DNA of 64,000 nucleotides from Kluyvera ascorbata_C (GCF_044197065.1 NZ_JBIQOI010000005.1:124001-188000); one strand, 5' to 3'; positions 26,938-36,258 are shown, counted from the first letter of the stretch. The notes: generated by a model from the sequence alone, not told the origin. A program made the numbers and translations.

Positions 26938-26962
26938 ACCGGTACGATATTGTCGTACCGGT
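26938..26962 (+). terminator. Hairpin after yqcA
   Basis: A perfect 10-bp stem ACCGGTACGA/TCGTACCGGT with a five-base loop lies 16 bases after the yqcA stop. It is followed by CGCTATTT. The T tract is short, but this is the likely operon end. Confidence 0.6.
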
Positions 26963-27008
26963 CGCTATTTGTACATTCGCAATATCATCTAATAATATCC
27001 CCCTTTAA

Positions 27009-27056
27009 AATTGTGCATTTGCACGATGAGCTGCTGCTCGCCGCTTTCTATACTGC
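27009..27056 (+). promoter_or_regulatory. Candidate operator and promoter of gudD
   Basis: The dyad TTGTGCATTTGCACGA (27011-27026) lies upstream of a good -10 box TATACT (27050-27055). CdaR is the known activator of the glucarate and galactarate genes in E. coli and is the obvious candidate ligand for the dyad, but I cannot confirm the match to its motif. Confidence 0.45.
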
Positions 27057-27143
27057 ATTGAGTCATCCCATCTTATTGATAGTGAGATGCGTAATGTTTT
27101 GCGCGCCGTTCTCGCTATCGCCACTGTAAACAAGGATTGAACC

Positions 27144-28484
27144 ATGTCGATTCACGCTTCCACGCCCGTAGTGACGTCCATGCAGGTTATCCCGGTTGCT
27201 GGCCACGACAGCATGCTGATGAATCTGAGCGGAGCGCATGCGCCGTTTTTTACCCGCAATATTGTGGTGATTCAGGATAACGCAGGGCACACGGGGGTTG
27301 GAGAGATCCCCGGCGGCGAGAAAATCCGTCTGACCCTCGAAGACGCCATTCCGCTGGTGGTGGGGAAAACCCTCGGCGAGTACAAAAACGTGCTGAACAC
27401 CGTGCGCAACACCTTTGCCGACCGCGATGCGACTGGTCGTGGCCTGCAAACCTTTGACCTGCGTACCACGATTCACGTAGTGACCGGTATCGAAGCGGCG
27501 ATGCTCGATCTGTTAGGTCAGCACCTGGGTGTCAACGTAGCGTCTCTGCTGGGCGATGGCCAGCAGCGTAGCGAAGTCGAGATGCTGGGCTACCTGTTCT
27601 TCATCGGCAACCGTAAAGCCACGCCGTTGCCGTATCAGAGCCAGCCGGATGAGAAATGCGACTGGTATCGTCTGCGTCATAATGAAGCCATGACCCCGGA
27701 TGCGGTGGTGCGCCTGGCGGAAGCGGCGTATGAAAAGTACGGCTTCAACGACTTTAAGCTGAAGGGCGGCGTCCTGGCAGGGGAAGAAGAGGCGGAGTCT
27801 ATTGTGGCGCTGGCTAAACGCTTCCCACAGGCGCGCGTGACGCTGGACCCCAACGGCGCGTGGTCGCTGAACGAAGCGATCCAGATCGGTAAATATCTGA
27901 AGGGATCGCTCGCCTACGCCGAAGATCCGTGTGGCGCTGAGCAGGGCTTCTCCGGTCGTGAAGTGATGGCGGAATTCCGCCGCGCTACCGGGCTGCCAAC
28001 CGCTACCAATATGATTGCCACCGACTGGCGTCAGATGGGCCATACGCTGTCTCTGCAATCCGTTGATATCCCGCTGGCGGACCCGCACTTCTGGACCATG
28101 CAGGGCTCGGTGCGCGTGGCGCAGATGTGTCATGAGTTCGGCCTGACCTGGGGCTCTCATTCTAACAACCACTTCGATATTTCGCTGGCAATGTTCACCC
28201 ACGTGGCCGCCGCCGCGCCGGGGAAAATTACCGCGATTGATACCCACTGGATTTGGCAGGAAGGTAATCAGCGCCTGACCAAAGAACCGTTTGAAATCAA
28301 AGGCGGTATGGTGCAGGTGCCAAACAAACCGGGTCTGGGCGTTGAGCTGGATATGGACCAGGTGATGAAGGCCAACGAACGGTACAAAAAGCACGGCCTT
28401 GGCGCGCGCGATGATGCAATGGGAATGCAGTATCTGATCCCAAACTGGACATTTGATAACAAACGTCCGTGCATGGTGCGCTAA
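27144..28484 (+). CDS. gudD: GudD, D-glucarate dehydratase
   Basis: The 446-residue enolase-superfamily enzyme has the KxK base in DFKLKGGVLAG near residue 207. Metal ligands follow in TLDPNGAWS and AYAEDPCG, and the His of the His-Asp dyad is in WGSHSNNHFDIS near residue 339. It dehydrates D-glucarate (and L-idarate) to 5-keto-4-deoxy-D-glucarate. The length equals E. coli GudD rather than the inactive paralogue GudX. In E. coli gudP and gudX precede it; here only a 222-base gap separates it from yqcA. Confidence 0.96.
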   Translation: MSIHASTPVVTSMQVIPVAGHDSMLMNLSGAHAPFFTRNIVVIQDNAGHTGVGEIPGGEKIRLTLEDAIPLVVGKTLGEYKNVLNTVRNTFADRDATGRGLQTFDLRTTIHVVTGIEAAMLDLLGQHLGVNVASLLGDGQQRSEVEMLGYLFFIGNRKATPLPYQSQPDEKCDWYRLRHNEAMTPDAVVRLAEAAYEKYGFNDFKLKGGVLAGEEEAESIVALAKRFPQARVTLDPNGAWSLNEAIQIGKYLKGSLAYAEDPCGAEQGFSGREVMAEFRRATGLPTATNMIATDWRQMGHTLSLQSVDIPLADPHFWTMQGSVRVAQMCHEFGLTWGSHSNNHFDISLAMFTHVAAAAPGKITAIDTHWIWQEGNQRLTKEPFEIKGGMVQVPNKPGLGVELDMDQVMKANERYKKHGLGARDDAMGMQYLIPNWTFDNKRPCMVR

Positions 28485-28488
28485 GCTT

Positions 28489-28548
28489 ACTGCCGACTTC
28501 GTTGGAGTCGGCAGTGTTCTGCGTATTTCGGTGCGCAGAACACTGCCG
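28489..28548 (+). promoter_or_regulatory. Overlapping alternative hairpins between gudD and garK
   Basis: Two hairpins share a strand. The first is ACTGCCGACT/AGTCGGCAGT (28489-28515, loop of 7). The second is the 15-bp perfect repeat CGGCAGTGTTCTGCG/CGCAGAACACTGCCG (28509-28548, loop of 10). The segment at 28509-28515 can pair with only one of them, as in attenuators, but there is no T tract. It lies between the gudD stop and the garK start. Confidence 0.6.
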
Positions 28549-28570
28549 CAAACTCGCATAAGGACAGCCC

Positions 28571-29710
28571 ATGAAGATTGTGATTGCCCCTGACTCATAC
28601 AAGGAAAGCCTGAGCGCGCTGGAGGTTGCCTGTGCGATAGAGAACGGTTTTCGCGAGATTTTCCCTGATGCGCAGTACGTTAAGCTGCCGGTTGCCGACG
28701 GTGGCGAAGGCACCGTCGAAGCCATGGTCGCGGCAACGCAGGGGCGGGTTGTCGACGTAGAGGTCACAGGGCCTTTGGGCTCTCCGGTGCGGGGTTTCTA
28801 CGGTATTTCCGGTGATAACCAATGCGCGTTTATTGAAATGGCGGCGGCAAGCGGTCTGGAGAGCGTACCTGCGGCTCAGCGTAATCCGCTGCAAACCACC
28901 TCGTGGGGGACCGGAGAGCTTATTCGTCACGCGCTGGAGTGCGGCGTGAGCCGTATCATCATTGGCCTTGGCGGTAGTGCGACCAACGACGGCGGTGCCG
29001 GTATGGTGCAGGCGCTAGGAGCCCGACTGCTGACGGCGAGCGGTGAGCCTATTGCGCCGGGCGGTGCGGGGCTGGCGACGCTGGCAACCATTGATATCAG
29101 CGAATTGGATAGCCGACTGTCGCGCTGCCAGATTGATGTCGCCTGCGATGTCACCAACCCTTTGACCGGCGAAGAGGGAGCCTCAGCGGTGTTTGGCCCG
29201 CAAAAGGGGGCGACGCCGGAGATGGTCGCGCTTCTGGACAGCGCACTGGCGCACTATGCGGCGTGTATTCAACGAGATTTAGGCCACGACGTGCTGACGC
29301 TTGAGGGCGGCGGCGCGGCGGGGGGAATGGGTGCTGCGTTGTATGCGTTCTGCGGCGCAGCGCTGCGTCCGGGAATTGAGATTGTCACCGAGGCGCTGCA
29401 CCTTGATGCGCTGGTGGCGGATGCCCGTCTGGTGATTACCGGCGAAGGGCGCATGGATAGCCAGACGATTCATGGCAAAGTGCCGGTCGGCGTGGCGAAG
29501 GTGGCTAAGCGCTACTGTATTCCGGTGATTGGGATTGCGGGAAGCCTGACGCCGGACGTCGGCGTGGTACACCAGCACGGCATTGATGCGGTGTTCAGCG
29601 TGATGTATCGCATTTGCACGCTGGAAGAGGCGCTGTCGGAAGCGGGTGAGAACGTGAGGATGGCGGCGCGGAATATTGCCGCCGCCATTAAAATAGGGCA
29701 AGAACTGTAG
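28571..29710 (+). CDS. garK: GarK-type glycerate 2-kinase
   Basis: The 379-residue class II glycerate kinase begins MKIVIAPDSYKESLSALEVA. It contains IGLGGSATNDGGAGMVQALG near residue 135, VACDVTNPLTG near residue 193 and TGEGRMDSQTIHGK near residue 292. It phosphorylates D-glycerate to 2-phosphoglycerate, the last step of glucarate and galactarate degradation, feeding enolase. It follows gudD by 86 bases and is probably in the same operon. In E. coli garK is in garPLRK instead. GlxK-type paralogues are alternatives, so the gene name is likely but not certain. Confidence 0.88.
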   Translation: MKIVIAPDSYKESLSALEVACAIENGFREIFPDAQYVKLPVADGGEGTVEAMVAATQGRVVDVEVTGPLGSPVRGFYGISGDNQCAFIEMAAASGLESVPAAQRNPLQTTSWGTGELIRHALECGVSRIIIGLGGSATNDGGAGMVQALGARLLTASGEPIAPGGAGLATLATIDISELDSRLSRCQIDVACDVTNPLTGEEGASAVFGPQKGATPEMVALLDSALAHYAACIQRDLGHDVLTLEGGGAAGGMGAALYAFCGAALRPGIEIVTEALHLDALVADARLVITGEGRMDSQTIHGKVPVGVAKVAKRYCIPVIGIAGSLTPDVGVVHQHGIDAVFSVMYRICTLEEALSEAGENVRMAARNIAAAIKIGQEL

Positions 29711-29780
29711 GCCTGATGGCGGCATAAATGCCTTATCAGGCCTACGCGATCGTAGCCCGGCCAAGCGAAGCGCCGCCGGG
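29707..29780 (+). repeat. REP and second hairpin between garK and barA
   Basis: GTAGGCCTGATGGCG...CCTTATCAGGCCTAC (29707-29745) begins within the garK stop codon region; TAG is at 29708-29710. A second palindromic unit with CCCGGC...GCCGGG spans 29756-29780 and ends nine bases before the barA stop. The array separates two convergent genes. Confidence 0.88.
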
Positions 29781-29788
29781 ACCTGCAT

Positions 29789-32542
29789 CTACCCCAGCAT
29801 CTTCCGGGTTTCCCGGGTCACATTATCCATCTCATCCAGCAGTTCCAGCAGCTCCGGCTCCAGCTCTTCAGCCGGCGTGCCGCCGCGCAGCTGGCTTTCA
29901 ATCAACTGACAGAGATGCTTGAGACGTGGAACGCCGCTATAGCCGCAGCTACCGTGCAGTTTATGGATGGCATCGACCAGATTCTCCGGCTCCTCGCCCA
30001 CCAGTTGCTCTTCCACTTTATTGCGCACCTCTGGCAGGAAGGCGACCAGCATCTGTAGCATTTCCCGCGCCAGGTCGGGTTTATAGGCCGCCTGACGCAG
30101 CGCCAGTTGCCAGTCTAACGTGGCATTCAGATCGACCGGCTGCTCAATCGGATCGGCGTTCACCGGGCGAGGCACTACATTGACGCCTGGCTTGTAGCGC
30201 AGCAGTAAATCATGCAGCCGGTTCTCTTCAATCGGCTTCGCCAGATAGTCGTTCATACCGGCGGTCAGCAGCTTTTCACGTTGCCCGGCAAGGGCGTGGG
30301 CGGTGACGGCAATCACTGGCGTTTGCTGCTGGTGCGGCAGTTGACGAATCAGCTCACAGGCGCGAATGCCGTCGATATCCGGCATCTGGATATCCATCAG
30401 AATCAGGTCAAACTTCATCTGCTTAGCGCACTCAACGGCCTGATGGCCGCTTTCGCACAGCTCAACGTGCTGAACCTGATCGTCAAGCAGCGCGCCAATC
30501 AGCTTCAGGTTGGCCGGGTTATCGTCCACCGCCATGACCGTCATCGGCAGGCGATGTTCGGTGTGCGGAACGGCAATCTGAGAAGAGGTGTTGAGGCTAA
30601 ACTCCAGCAGCACCGGCATCAACCGGGTAATTGTCAGCGGCTTCAACAGGCAGGCCGATGCGCCGTCTTTCTTCAGCGCTTCGGCGTCTACCTGCGCGTG
30701 GCACGGCAACGCCAGCACCAGATGATCGGTCATATCCAGCGCGATGCCCAGTTTCTCGCGGTGAATGCTCAGATCGCGAACGGAAACCGGTACGGCAACC
30801 AGCAGAATATCGTAGAACTCAGCGGGCAACGCGGCGATGCTGACGGCGTAGACCACCTCCAGCGGCGTAGAGGCGAGCATATCCAGCGTGGCCTGTGCCG
30901 CAGCGGCGTTGGCTTCTACGTAGGCAATTCGCTTACCCTTCAGACTACTGGTATCCGGGCCATCGGCAATCACGTTCGGGTTCAGGTCGAGGTTGATGTT
31001 AAACCAGAAAGTGGACCCACGATTTGGCTGGCTGTGGAAGGAGATATCGCCGCCCATCTCGCGCACCAGTTTTTGTGTGATAACCAGCCCCAGCCCGGTC
31101 CCTCCGTGGCGGCGGGAGATGCTGGCATCCGCCTGACGGAAGGCCTGGAACAGACGTGACTGATCGCGCTCCGGAATACCAATCCCGGTATCGCGGATCT
31201 GCACTTCAATCTGCACCTTGTTATTGCTGACCGCGCGCTGCTCGACCAGCACGTCAATGTTACCGTTCTCGGTGAACTTGATGGCGTTACCCACCAGGTT
31301 GGTGATCACCTGCTGCAGACGCAGCGGGTCGCCGATAACGTTATCCGGCACGTCATTTTTAATATTGAGCGTCAACTCCAGCCCTTTATCGTGGGCCGAA
31401 TGTGCCAACAGGGTGACCACTTCATCCAGCGAATTGCGCAGTGGGAAAGGAATGCTCTCCAGCAGCAGTTTGCCGGCTTCCAGCTTCGAGAAGTCGAGCA
31501 CGTCGTTGATAATGGCCAGCAGGTTGTTGGCCGAACGCTCGATGGTATTGAGGTGGTCGCGCTGGGTCGGGTTGAGCTCGGTTTTGAGCGTCAGACGAGT
31601 AAAGCCAATCACGCCGTTAAGCGGCGTACGCAGCTCGTGCGACATGTTGGCGAGGAATTCAGACTTGATGCGCGCGGCTTCCTGCGCGCGCTTTTTCGCC
31701 AGATCCAGTTCAACGTTCTGGATTTCCATCTGCTCAAGCGTTTCGCGTAAATCCGAGGTCGCCTGGTCGACGTTGTGCTGCATCTCCTCGTGATAGGCGG
31801 CAAGCGACATCGCCATCGAGTTAATGCCGTTTTTCAGCATGTCCAGCTCGCCGAGCATAAAGCCTTCAACGCGGCTATCAAGCTGCCCTCGTCGGATACG
31901 GTCGACGGTATTGACCATGTTGCGAATCGGCCCCGTGACGTCCTGCATCAGCCGCCAGCCGAAGATGAGCGCAATGCCAATACAGAACAGCATCATCACG
32001 CTGGAGATAAAAATCTCTTTGTACTGCTGGAGCCGGACGGATTTGAGATCCAGCTCCAGCGCCACGTAGCCCAGCATGTTAATCGGCGTCTTGGCATCCG
32101 ACTGCGGTGATTCATCCGGCGAATAGTGCTCGGAGATAATCGGCGTGCGCAAAATCATGATATCGCCATGCCGCGTGACGCTTAGCCTTCGGGGAAACGC
32201 CGTGCCGCGCGGGAGCTGCAGCTCGCTTGGGTCCAGCTGATAGTTGGAGGTGACGAACAGCTTGTTGTGTTCATCATAAACCGAAATGGCGCGCACAATA
32301 TCGGAATGGCGGCGGTGCAGCACGCTAATCAATTGACCGATGGATTCGCGATTTTGCAAATTCATACCATATTCACTGGAGACGGCGAGCGGTTCAATAA
32401 TGCTGGCACCGGCGTCTTCCAGTTGACGCTGCAGGTCGTTATAGCGGTGTACGACGAAGAAGATACTGAGCAGTAAACCGATAAGTACGGTCGGTGCCAG
32501 GATCAAAATCATCATTCTTGCACGCAGGCTGTAGTTGGTCAT
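29789..32542 (-). CDS. barA: BarA, hybrid sensor histidine kinase
   Basis: The 917-residue tripartite sensor has two membrane segments (about residues 10-31 and 177-197) that flank a periplasmic domain, followed by a HAMP region. The kinase domain has His302 in ANMSHELRTPLNG, and its ATP-binding boxes include HGGTGLGLVITQKL. A receiver domain follows with the phospho-aspartate in DLILMDIQMPDIDG near residue 718. The HPt domain has its histidine in AIHKLHGSCGYSG near residue 860. It responds to short-chain carboxylic acids and activates UvrY, which drives csrB, also in this window. It is divergent from rlmD. Confidence 0.97.
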   Translation of the reverse strand: MTNYSLRARMMILILAPTVLIGLLLSIFFVVHRYNDLQRQLEDAGASIIEPLAVSSEYGMNLQNRESIGQLISVLHRRHSDIVRAISVYDEHNKLFVTSNYQLDPSELQLPRGTAFPRRLSVTRHGDIMILRTPIISEHYSPDESPQSDAKTPINMLGYVALELDLKSVRLQQYKEIFISSVMMLFCIGIALIFGWRLMQDVTGPIRNMVNTVDRIRRGQLDSRVEGFMLGELDMLKNGINSMAMSLAAYHEEMQHNVDQATSDLRETLEQMEIQNVELDLAKKRAQEAARIKSEFLANMSHELRTPLNGVIGFTRLTLKTELNPTQRDHLNTIERSANNLLAIINDVLDFSKLEAGKLLLESIPFPLRNSLDEVVTLLAHSAHDKGLELTLNIKNDVPDNVIGDPLRLQQVITNLVGNAIKFTENGNIDVLVEQRAVSNNKVQIEVQIRDTGIGIPERDQSRLFQAFRQADASISRRHGGTGLGLVITQKLVREMGGDISFHSQPNRGSTFWFNINLDLNPNVIADGPDTSSLKGKRIAYVEANAAAAQATLDMLASTPLEVVYAVSIAALPAEFYDILLVAVPVSVRDLSIHREKLGIALDMTDHLVLALPCHAQVDAEALKKDGASACLLKPLTITRLMPVLLEFSLNTSSQIAVPHTEHRLPMTVMAVDDNPANLKLIGALLDDQVQHVELCESGHQAVECAKQMKFDLILMDIQMPDIDGIRACELIRQLPHQQQTPVIAVTAHALAGQREKLLTAGMNDYLAKPIEENRLHDLLLRYKPGVNVVPRPVNADPIEQPVDLNATLDWQLALRQAAYKPDLAREMLQMLVAFLPEVRNKVEEQLVGEEPENLVDAIHKLHGSCGYSGVPRLKHLCQLIESQLRGGTPAEELEPELLELLDEMDNVTRETRKMLG

Positions 32543-32598
32543 GGAGGTCCGTTGTGGGAGAATCAGAGCAATATATTTGATTGAGAAAAATCTCTACG

Positions 32599-33897
32599 AT
32601 GGCGCAATTCTACTCTGCAAAACGGCGCGTGACGACGCGCCAGATCATAACCGTGACAGTCAGCAGTCTTGATCCCTTTGGGCAAGGTGTGGCGCGCCAC
32701 AACGGTAAAGCATTATTCATCAATGGCTTATTGCCAGATGAAAGCGCGGAAGTGACCCTGGCGGAAGATAAAAAACAGTACGCGCGCGGGCAGGTAAAAC
32801 GCCGTCTGACCACCAGTTCCGAGCGTGAAACGCCGCGTTGCCCACATTTTGGCGTCTGCGGCGGCTGCCAGCAGCAGCACGCGTCTGTTGCACTACAACA
32901 GCGCAGCAAGCGCGAGGCGCTTAGTCGGTTAATGAAGCACGATGTGGATGAGGTTATCTCGGGTGACGCCTGGGGATACCGCCGTCGCGCGCGGCTGAGC
33001 GTGAATTACCAGCCCAAAACCCAAAAGCTACAGATGGGTTTTCGTAAAGCGAATTCGAACGATATTGTCGAAGTGGTGCAATGCCCTGTTTTGGTGCCCA
33101 ATCTTGAGGCGCTTCTGCCCGCTGTGCGGGAATGCCTGGCAAGCCTGAAGGGAAAACGCCAGCTCGGGCACGTTGAACTCGTTAGTGCCGACAACGGTCC
33201 ACTGATGGTGCTGCGTCACACGGCGGCGCTCTCTGACGAAGATAAAGAAAAACTGGAACGCTTTTCGCATTCTTCCGGCGTAGCGCTTTATCTGGCGCCA
33301 GAAAGCGAGATACTTGAACGCGTTACCGGTGAAGAGCCCTGGTATTCGTCAGACGGGCTACGCTTAACCTTCAGCCCGCGCGATTTTATTCAGGTGAACG
33401 ACGGCGTGAATCAGCAGATGGTTGCAACGGCGTTGTCGTGGCTTGATGTACAGTCAACCGACCGGGTGCTGGACCTGTTCTGCGGAATGGGGAACTTCAC
33501 CCTGCCGCTGGCTGCCCGCGCACAAAGCGTTGTTGGCGTTGAAGGCGTCCCGGCGCTGGTGGCGAAAGGGCGCGAAAACGCCGCGCTAAATCAGCTGGAG
33601 AATGTCACCTTCTTCCACGAGAATCTGGAAGATGATGTAACACTTCAGGCATGGGCGAAACACGGTTTTGACAAAGTTTTACTCGATCCTGCCCGTGCTG
33701 GCGCACCGGGCGTGATGCAGCATGTTATAAAATTGGCGCCGACGCGGGTGGTGTATGTGTCCTGCAATCCGGCGACGCTGGCGCGCGATAGCGAGGCGTT
33801 GCTGAACGCGGGGTACCAAATTCAGCGTATGGCAATGCTTGATATGTTCCCGCACACTGGGCACCAGGAATCTATGGTGCTGTTTGAGCGTAGGTAA
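32599..33897 (+). CDS. rlmD: RlmD, 23S rRNA m5U1939 methyltransferase
   Basis: The 432-residue protein has an N-terminal TRAM domain (about residues 10-68) and iron-sulfur cysteines in CPHFGVCGGCQ near residue 81 plus one in VVQCPVL. The SAM site is DLFCGMGNFTLPLA, and the nucleophile cysteine is in VYVSCNPATLARDS. It methylates U1939 of 23S rRNA. I chose ATG 32599 (MAQFYSAKRR) over a TTG six codons upstream. It is 50 bases before relA. Confidence 0.96.
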   Translation: MAQFYSAKRRVTTRQIITVTVSSLDPFGQGVARHNGKALFINGLLPDESAEVTLAEDKKQYARGQVKRRLTTSSERETPRCPHFGVCGGCQQQHASVALQQRSKREALSRLMKHDVDEVISGDAWGYRRRARLSVNYQPKTQKLQMGFRKANSNDIVEVVQCPVLVPNLEALLPAVRECLASLKGKRQLGHVELVSADNGPLMVLRHTAALSDEDKEKLERFSHSSGVALYLAPESEILERVTGEEPWYSSDGLRLTFSPRDFIQVNDGVNQQMVATALSWLDVQSTDRVLDLFCGMGNFTLPLAARAQSVVGVEGVPALVAKGRENAALNQLENVTFFHENLEDDVTLQAWAKHGFDKVLLDPARAGAPGVMQHVIKLAPTRVVYVSCNPATLARDSEALLNAGYQIQRMAMLDMFPHTGHQESMVLFERR

Positions 33898-33947
33898 TAA
33901 CGGTGGCTTGTCGACTTCGACAGGCCGGTCCCTGAAAGGAGAGGACA

Positions 33948-36185
33948 ATGGTTGCGGTAAGAAGTGCACATCTCAATAAAGCTGGTGAATTTGACCCACA
34001 GAAATGGATCGCAAGTCTGGGAATTTCCAGCCAGCAGTCGTGTGAACGCTTAGCCGAGACCTGGGATTATTGTCGCCGCCAAACCGTGGGACATGATGAC
34101 GCCGAACTGATGCTGTGGCGCGGCGTGGAGATGGTCGAAATCCTCTCCACGCTGAGCATGGATAACGACACGCTGAGAGCCGCGCTGCTGTTTCCGTTAG
34201 TAGACGCTAACGTTGTCAGCGAAGAAGTGCTGAGCGAAAGCGCCGGTCAATCGGTCGTCACCCTGATTCACGGCGTGCGCGATATGGCGGCCATTCGCCA
34301 ACTGAAAGCCACCCATACCGACGCGGTCTCATCCGAGCAGGTCGATAACGTCCGCCGCATGCTGCTAGCGATGGTGGATGACTTCCGCTGTGTGGTCATC
34401 AAGCTTGCCGAACGTATTGCTCACCTGCGCGAAGTGAAGGACGCGCCGGAAGACGAACGCGTGCTGGCAGCCAAAGAATGTACCAACATCTACGCGCCGC
34501 TCGCCAACCGCTTAGGTATCGGTCAGCTCAAATGGGAGCTGGAAGATTACTGCTTCCGCTATCTGCACCCGGCTGAATACAAGCGCATCGCGAAGCTGCT
34601 GCACGAGCGTCGTATTGACCGCGAACACTATATCTCTGATTTTGTTGGCCATCTGCGCAGCGAAATGAAGACCGAAGGCGTGAAGGCCGAAGTGTACGGT
34701 CGACCGAAACACATCTACAGCATCTGGCGCAAAATGCAGAAAAAACACCTCGCCTTTGACGAGCTGTTTGACGTGCGCGCCGTGCGTATCGTCGCGGAGC
34801 GTTTGCAGGATTGCTACGCCGCGCTGGGGATAGTGCACACTCACTATCGTCACCTGCCAGATGAGTTCGACGACTACGTCGCAAACCCGAAACCAAACGG
34901 CTACCAGTCCATCCATACGGTGGTATTAGGCCCGGGCGGCAAAACGGTTGAAATCCAGATTCGTACCAAGCAGATGCACGAAGACGCCGAGCTGGGCGTT
35001 GCCGCGCACTGGAAATACAAAGAAGGCCCAGGTGCGGCCAGCGGCCCACGCTCTGGCCACGAAGATCGCATCGCCTGGCTGCGTAAACTGATTGCGTGGC
35101 AGGAAGAGATGGCCGACTCCGGCGAAATGCTCGACGAAGTGCGCAGCCAGGTCTTCGACGACCGCGTGTATGTGTTTACGCCAAAAGGCGACGTGGTGGA
35201 CCTCCCGGCAGGCTCCACGCCGCTGGACTTTGCCTATCACATTCACAGCGACGTCGGCCACCGCTGCATCGGCGCCAAGATTGGCGGGCGCATCGTGCCG
35301 TTCACCTATCAACTGCAGATGGGCGACCAGATTGAAATCATCACTCAGAAGCAGCCGAACCCGAGCCGCGACTGGCTGAACCCGAACCTCGGTTACGTGA
35401 CAACCAGCCGTGGACGTTCGAAAATCCACGCCTGGTTCCGTAAACAGGACAAAGACAAGAACGTGCTGGCCGGCCGACAGATCCTCGACGACGAGCTGGA
35501 GCATCTGGGCATCAGCCTCAAGGAAGCCGAGAAGCACCTGCTGCCGCGCTACAACTTTAACGACGTGGAAGAGCTGCTGGCGGCCATTGGCGGCGGCGAT
35601 ATTCGCCTCAACCAGATGGTGAATTTCCTGCAGGCGCAGTTCAATAAGCCAAGCGCCGCCGAGCAGGACGCCGCCGCGCTGAAACAGCTTCAGCAGAAGA
35701 CGTATACGCCGCAGAACCGCAGCAAAGACAACGGCCGGGTGGTGGTTGAAGGCGTCGGTAATCTGATGCATCACATCGCGCGCTGCTGCCAGCCTATCCC
35801 TGGCGACGAGATTGTCGGCTTTATCACCCAGGGGCGCGGGATTTCCGTGCACCGGGCGGACTGCGAACAGCTGGCGGAGCTGCAGTCGCATGCGCCGGAG
35901 CGTATCGTTGACGCCGTCTGGGGCGAAAGCTACTCGGCGGGCTACTCGCTGGTAGTACGCGTTCAGGCCAACGATCGCAGTGGTCTGCTGCGCGATATCA
36001 CCACCATCCTCGCCAACGAGAAGGTGAACGTGCTGGGCGTGGCCAGCCGTAGCGACACCAAGCAGCAGATGGCGACTATCGACATGACCATCGAAATCTA
36101 CAACCTGCAGGTGCTGGGCCGCGTGCTTGGCAAGCTGAACCAGGTACCGGATGTGATCGACGCTCGTCGACTGCACGGCGGTTAA
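33948..36185 (+). CDS. relA: RelA, (p)ppGpp synthetase I
   Basis: The 745-residue protein has a degenerate hydrolase region at the N-terminus without the HD catalytic motif. The synthetase domain contains GRPKHIYSIWRKMQKK, LFDVRAVRIVAE and YVANPKPNGYQSIHTVVLG (about residues 245-330). A TGS domain follows (VYVFTPKGDVVDLPAGSTPLDFA is its start region), then helical and zinc-finger-like parts with HHIARCCQPIPGD, and an ACT/RRM domain at the end. It makes pppGpp on stalled ribosomes. A REP element replaces the mazEF genes found downstream in E. coli. Confidence 0.97.
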   Translation: MVAVRSAHLNKAGEFDPQKWIASLGISSQQSCERLAETWDYCRRQTVGHDDAELMLWRGVEMVEILSTLSMDNDTLRAALLFPLVDANVVSEEVLSESAGQSVVTLIHGVRDMAAIRQLKATHTDAVSSEQVDNVRRMLLAMVDDFRCVVIKLAERIAHLREVKDAPEDERVLAAKECTNIYAPLANRLGIGQLKWELEDYCFRYLHPAEYKRIAKLLHERRIDREHYISDFVGHLRSEMKTEGVKAEVYGRPKHIYSIWRKMQKKHLAFDELFDVRAVRIVAERLQDCYAALGIVHTHYRHLPDEFDDYVANPKPNGYQSIHTVVLGPGGKTVEIQIRTKQMHEDAELGVAAHWKYKEGPGAASGPRSGHEDRIAWLRKLIAWQEEMADSGEMLDEVRSQVFDDRVYVFTPKGDVVDLPAGSTPLDFAYHIHSDVGHRCIGAKIGGRIVPFTYQLQMGDQIEIITQKQPNPSRDWLNPNLGYVTTSRGRSKIHAWFRKQDKDKNVLAGRQILDDELEHLGISLKEAEKHLLPRYNFNDVEELLAAIGGGDIRLNQMVNFLQAQFNKPSAAEQDAAALKQLQQKTYTPQNRSKDNGRVVVEGVGNLMHHIARCCQPIPGDEIVGFITQGRGISVHRADCEQLAELQSHAPERIVDAVWGESYSAGYSLVVRVQANDRSGLLRDITTILANEKVNVLGVASRSDTKQQMATIDMTIEIYNLQVLGRVLGKLNQVPDVIDARRLHGG

Positions 36186-36192
36186 TTCGCTT

Positions 36193-36231
36193 GTAGGCCG
36201 GATGGCGGCATAAACGCCTTATCCGGCCTAC
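36193..36231 (+). repeat. REP element between relA and mazG
   Basis: The single palindromic unit GTAGGCCGGATGGCG...CCTTATCCGGCCTAC fills most of the 73 bases between relA and mazG. It stands where E. coli K-12 carries the mazEF toxin-antitoxin pair. Confidence 0.9.
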
Positions 36232-36258
36232 CTATTTTTAAATTTCCAGGATCTCCAC

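Noticed and set aside
27092..27128. A tiny frame (MFCAPFSLSPL-like) before gudD that could be a leader peptide
   Set aside because: It has no ribosome-binding site, no run of a regulatory amino acid and no following attenuator.
29926..32110. Several plus-strand frames of 80-315 codons opposite barA
   Set aside because: They lie antisense to a complete, conserved sensor kinase and lack ribosome-binding sites or known motifs.
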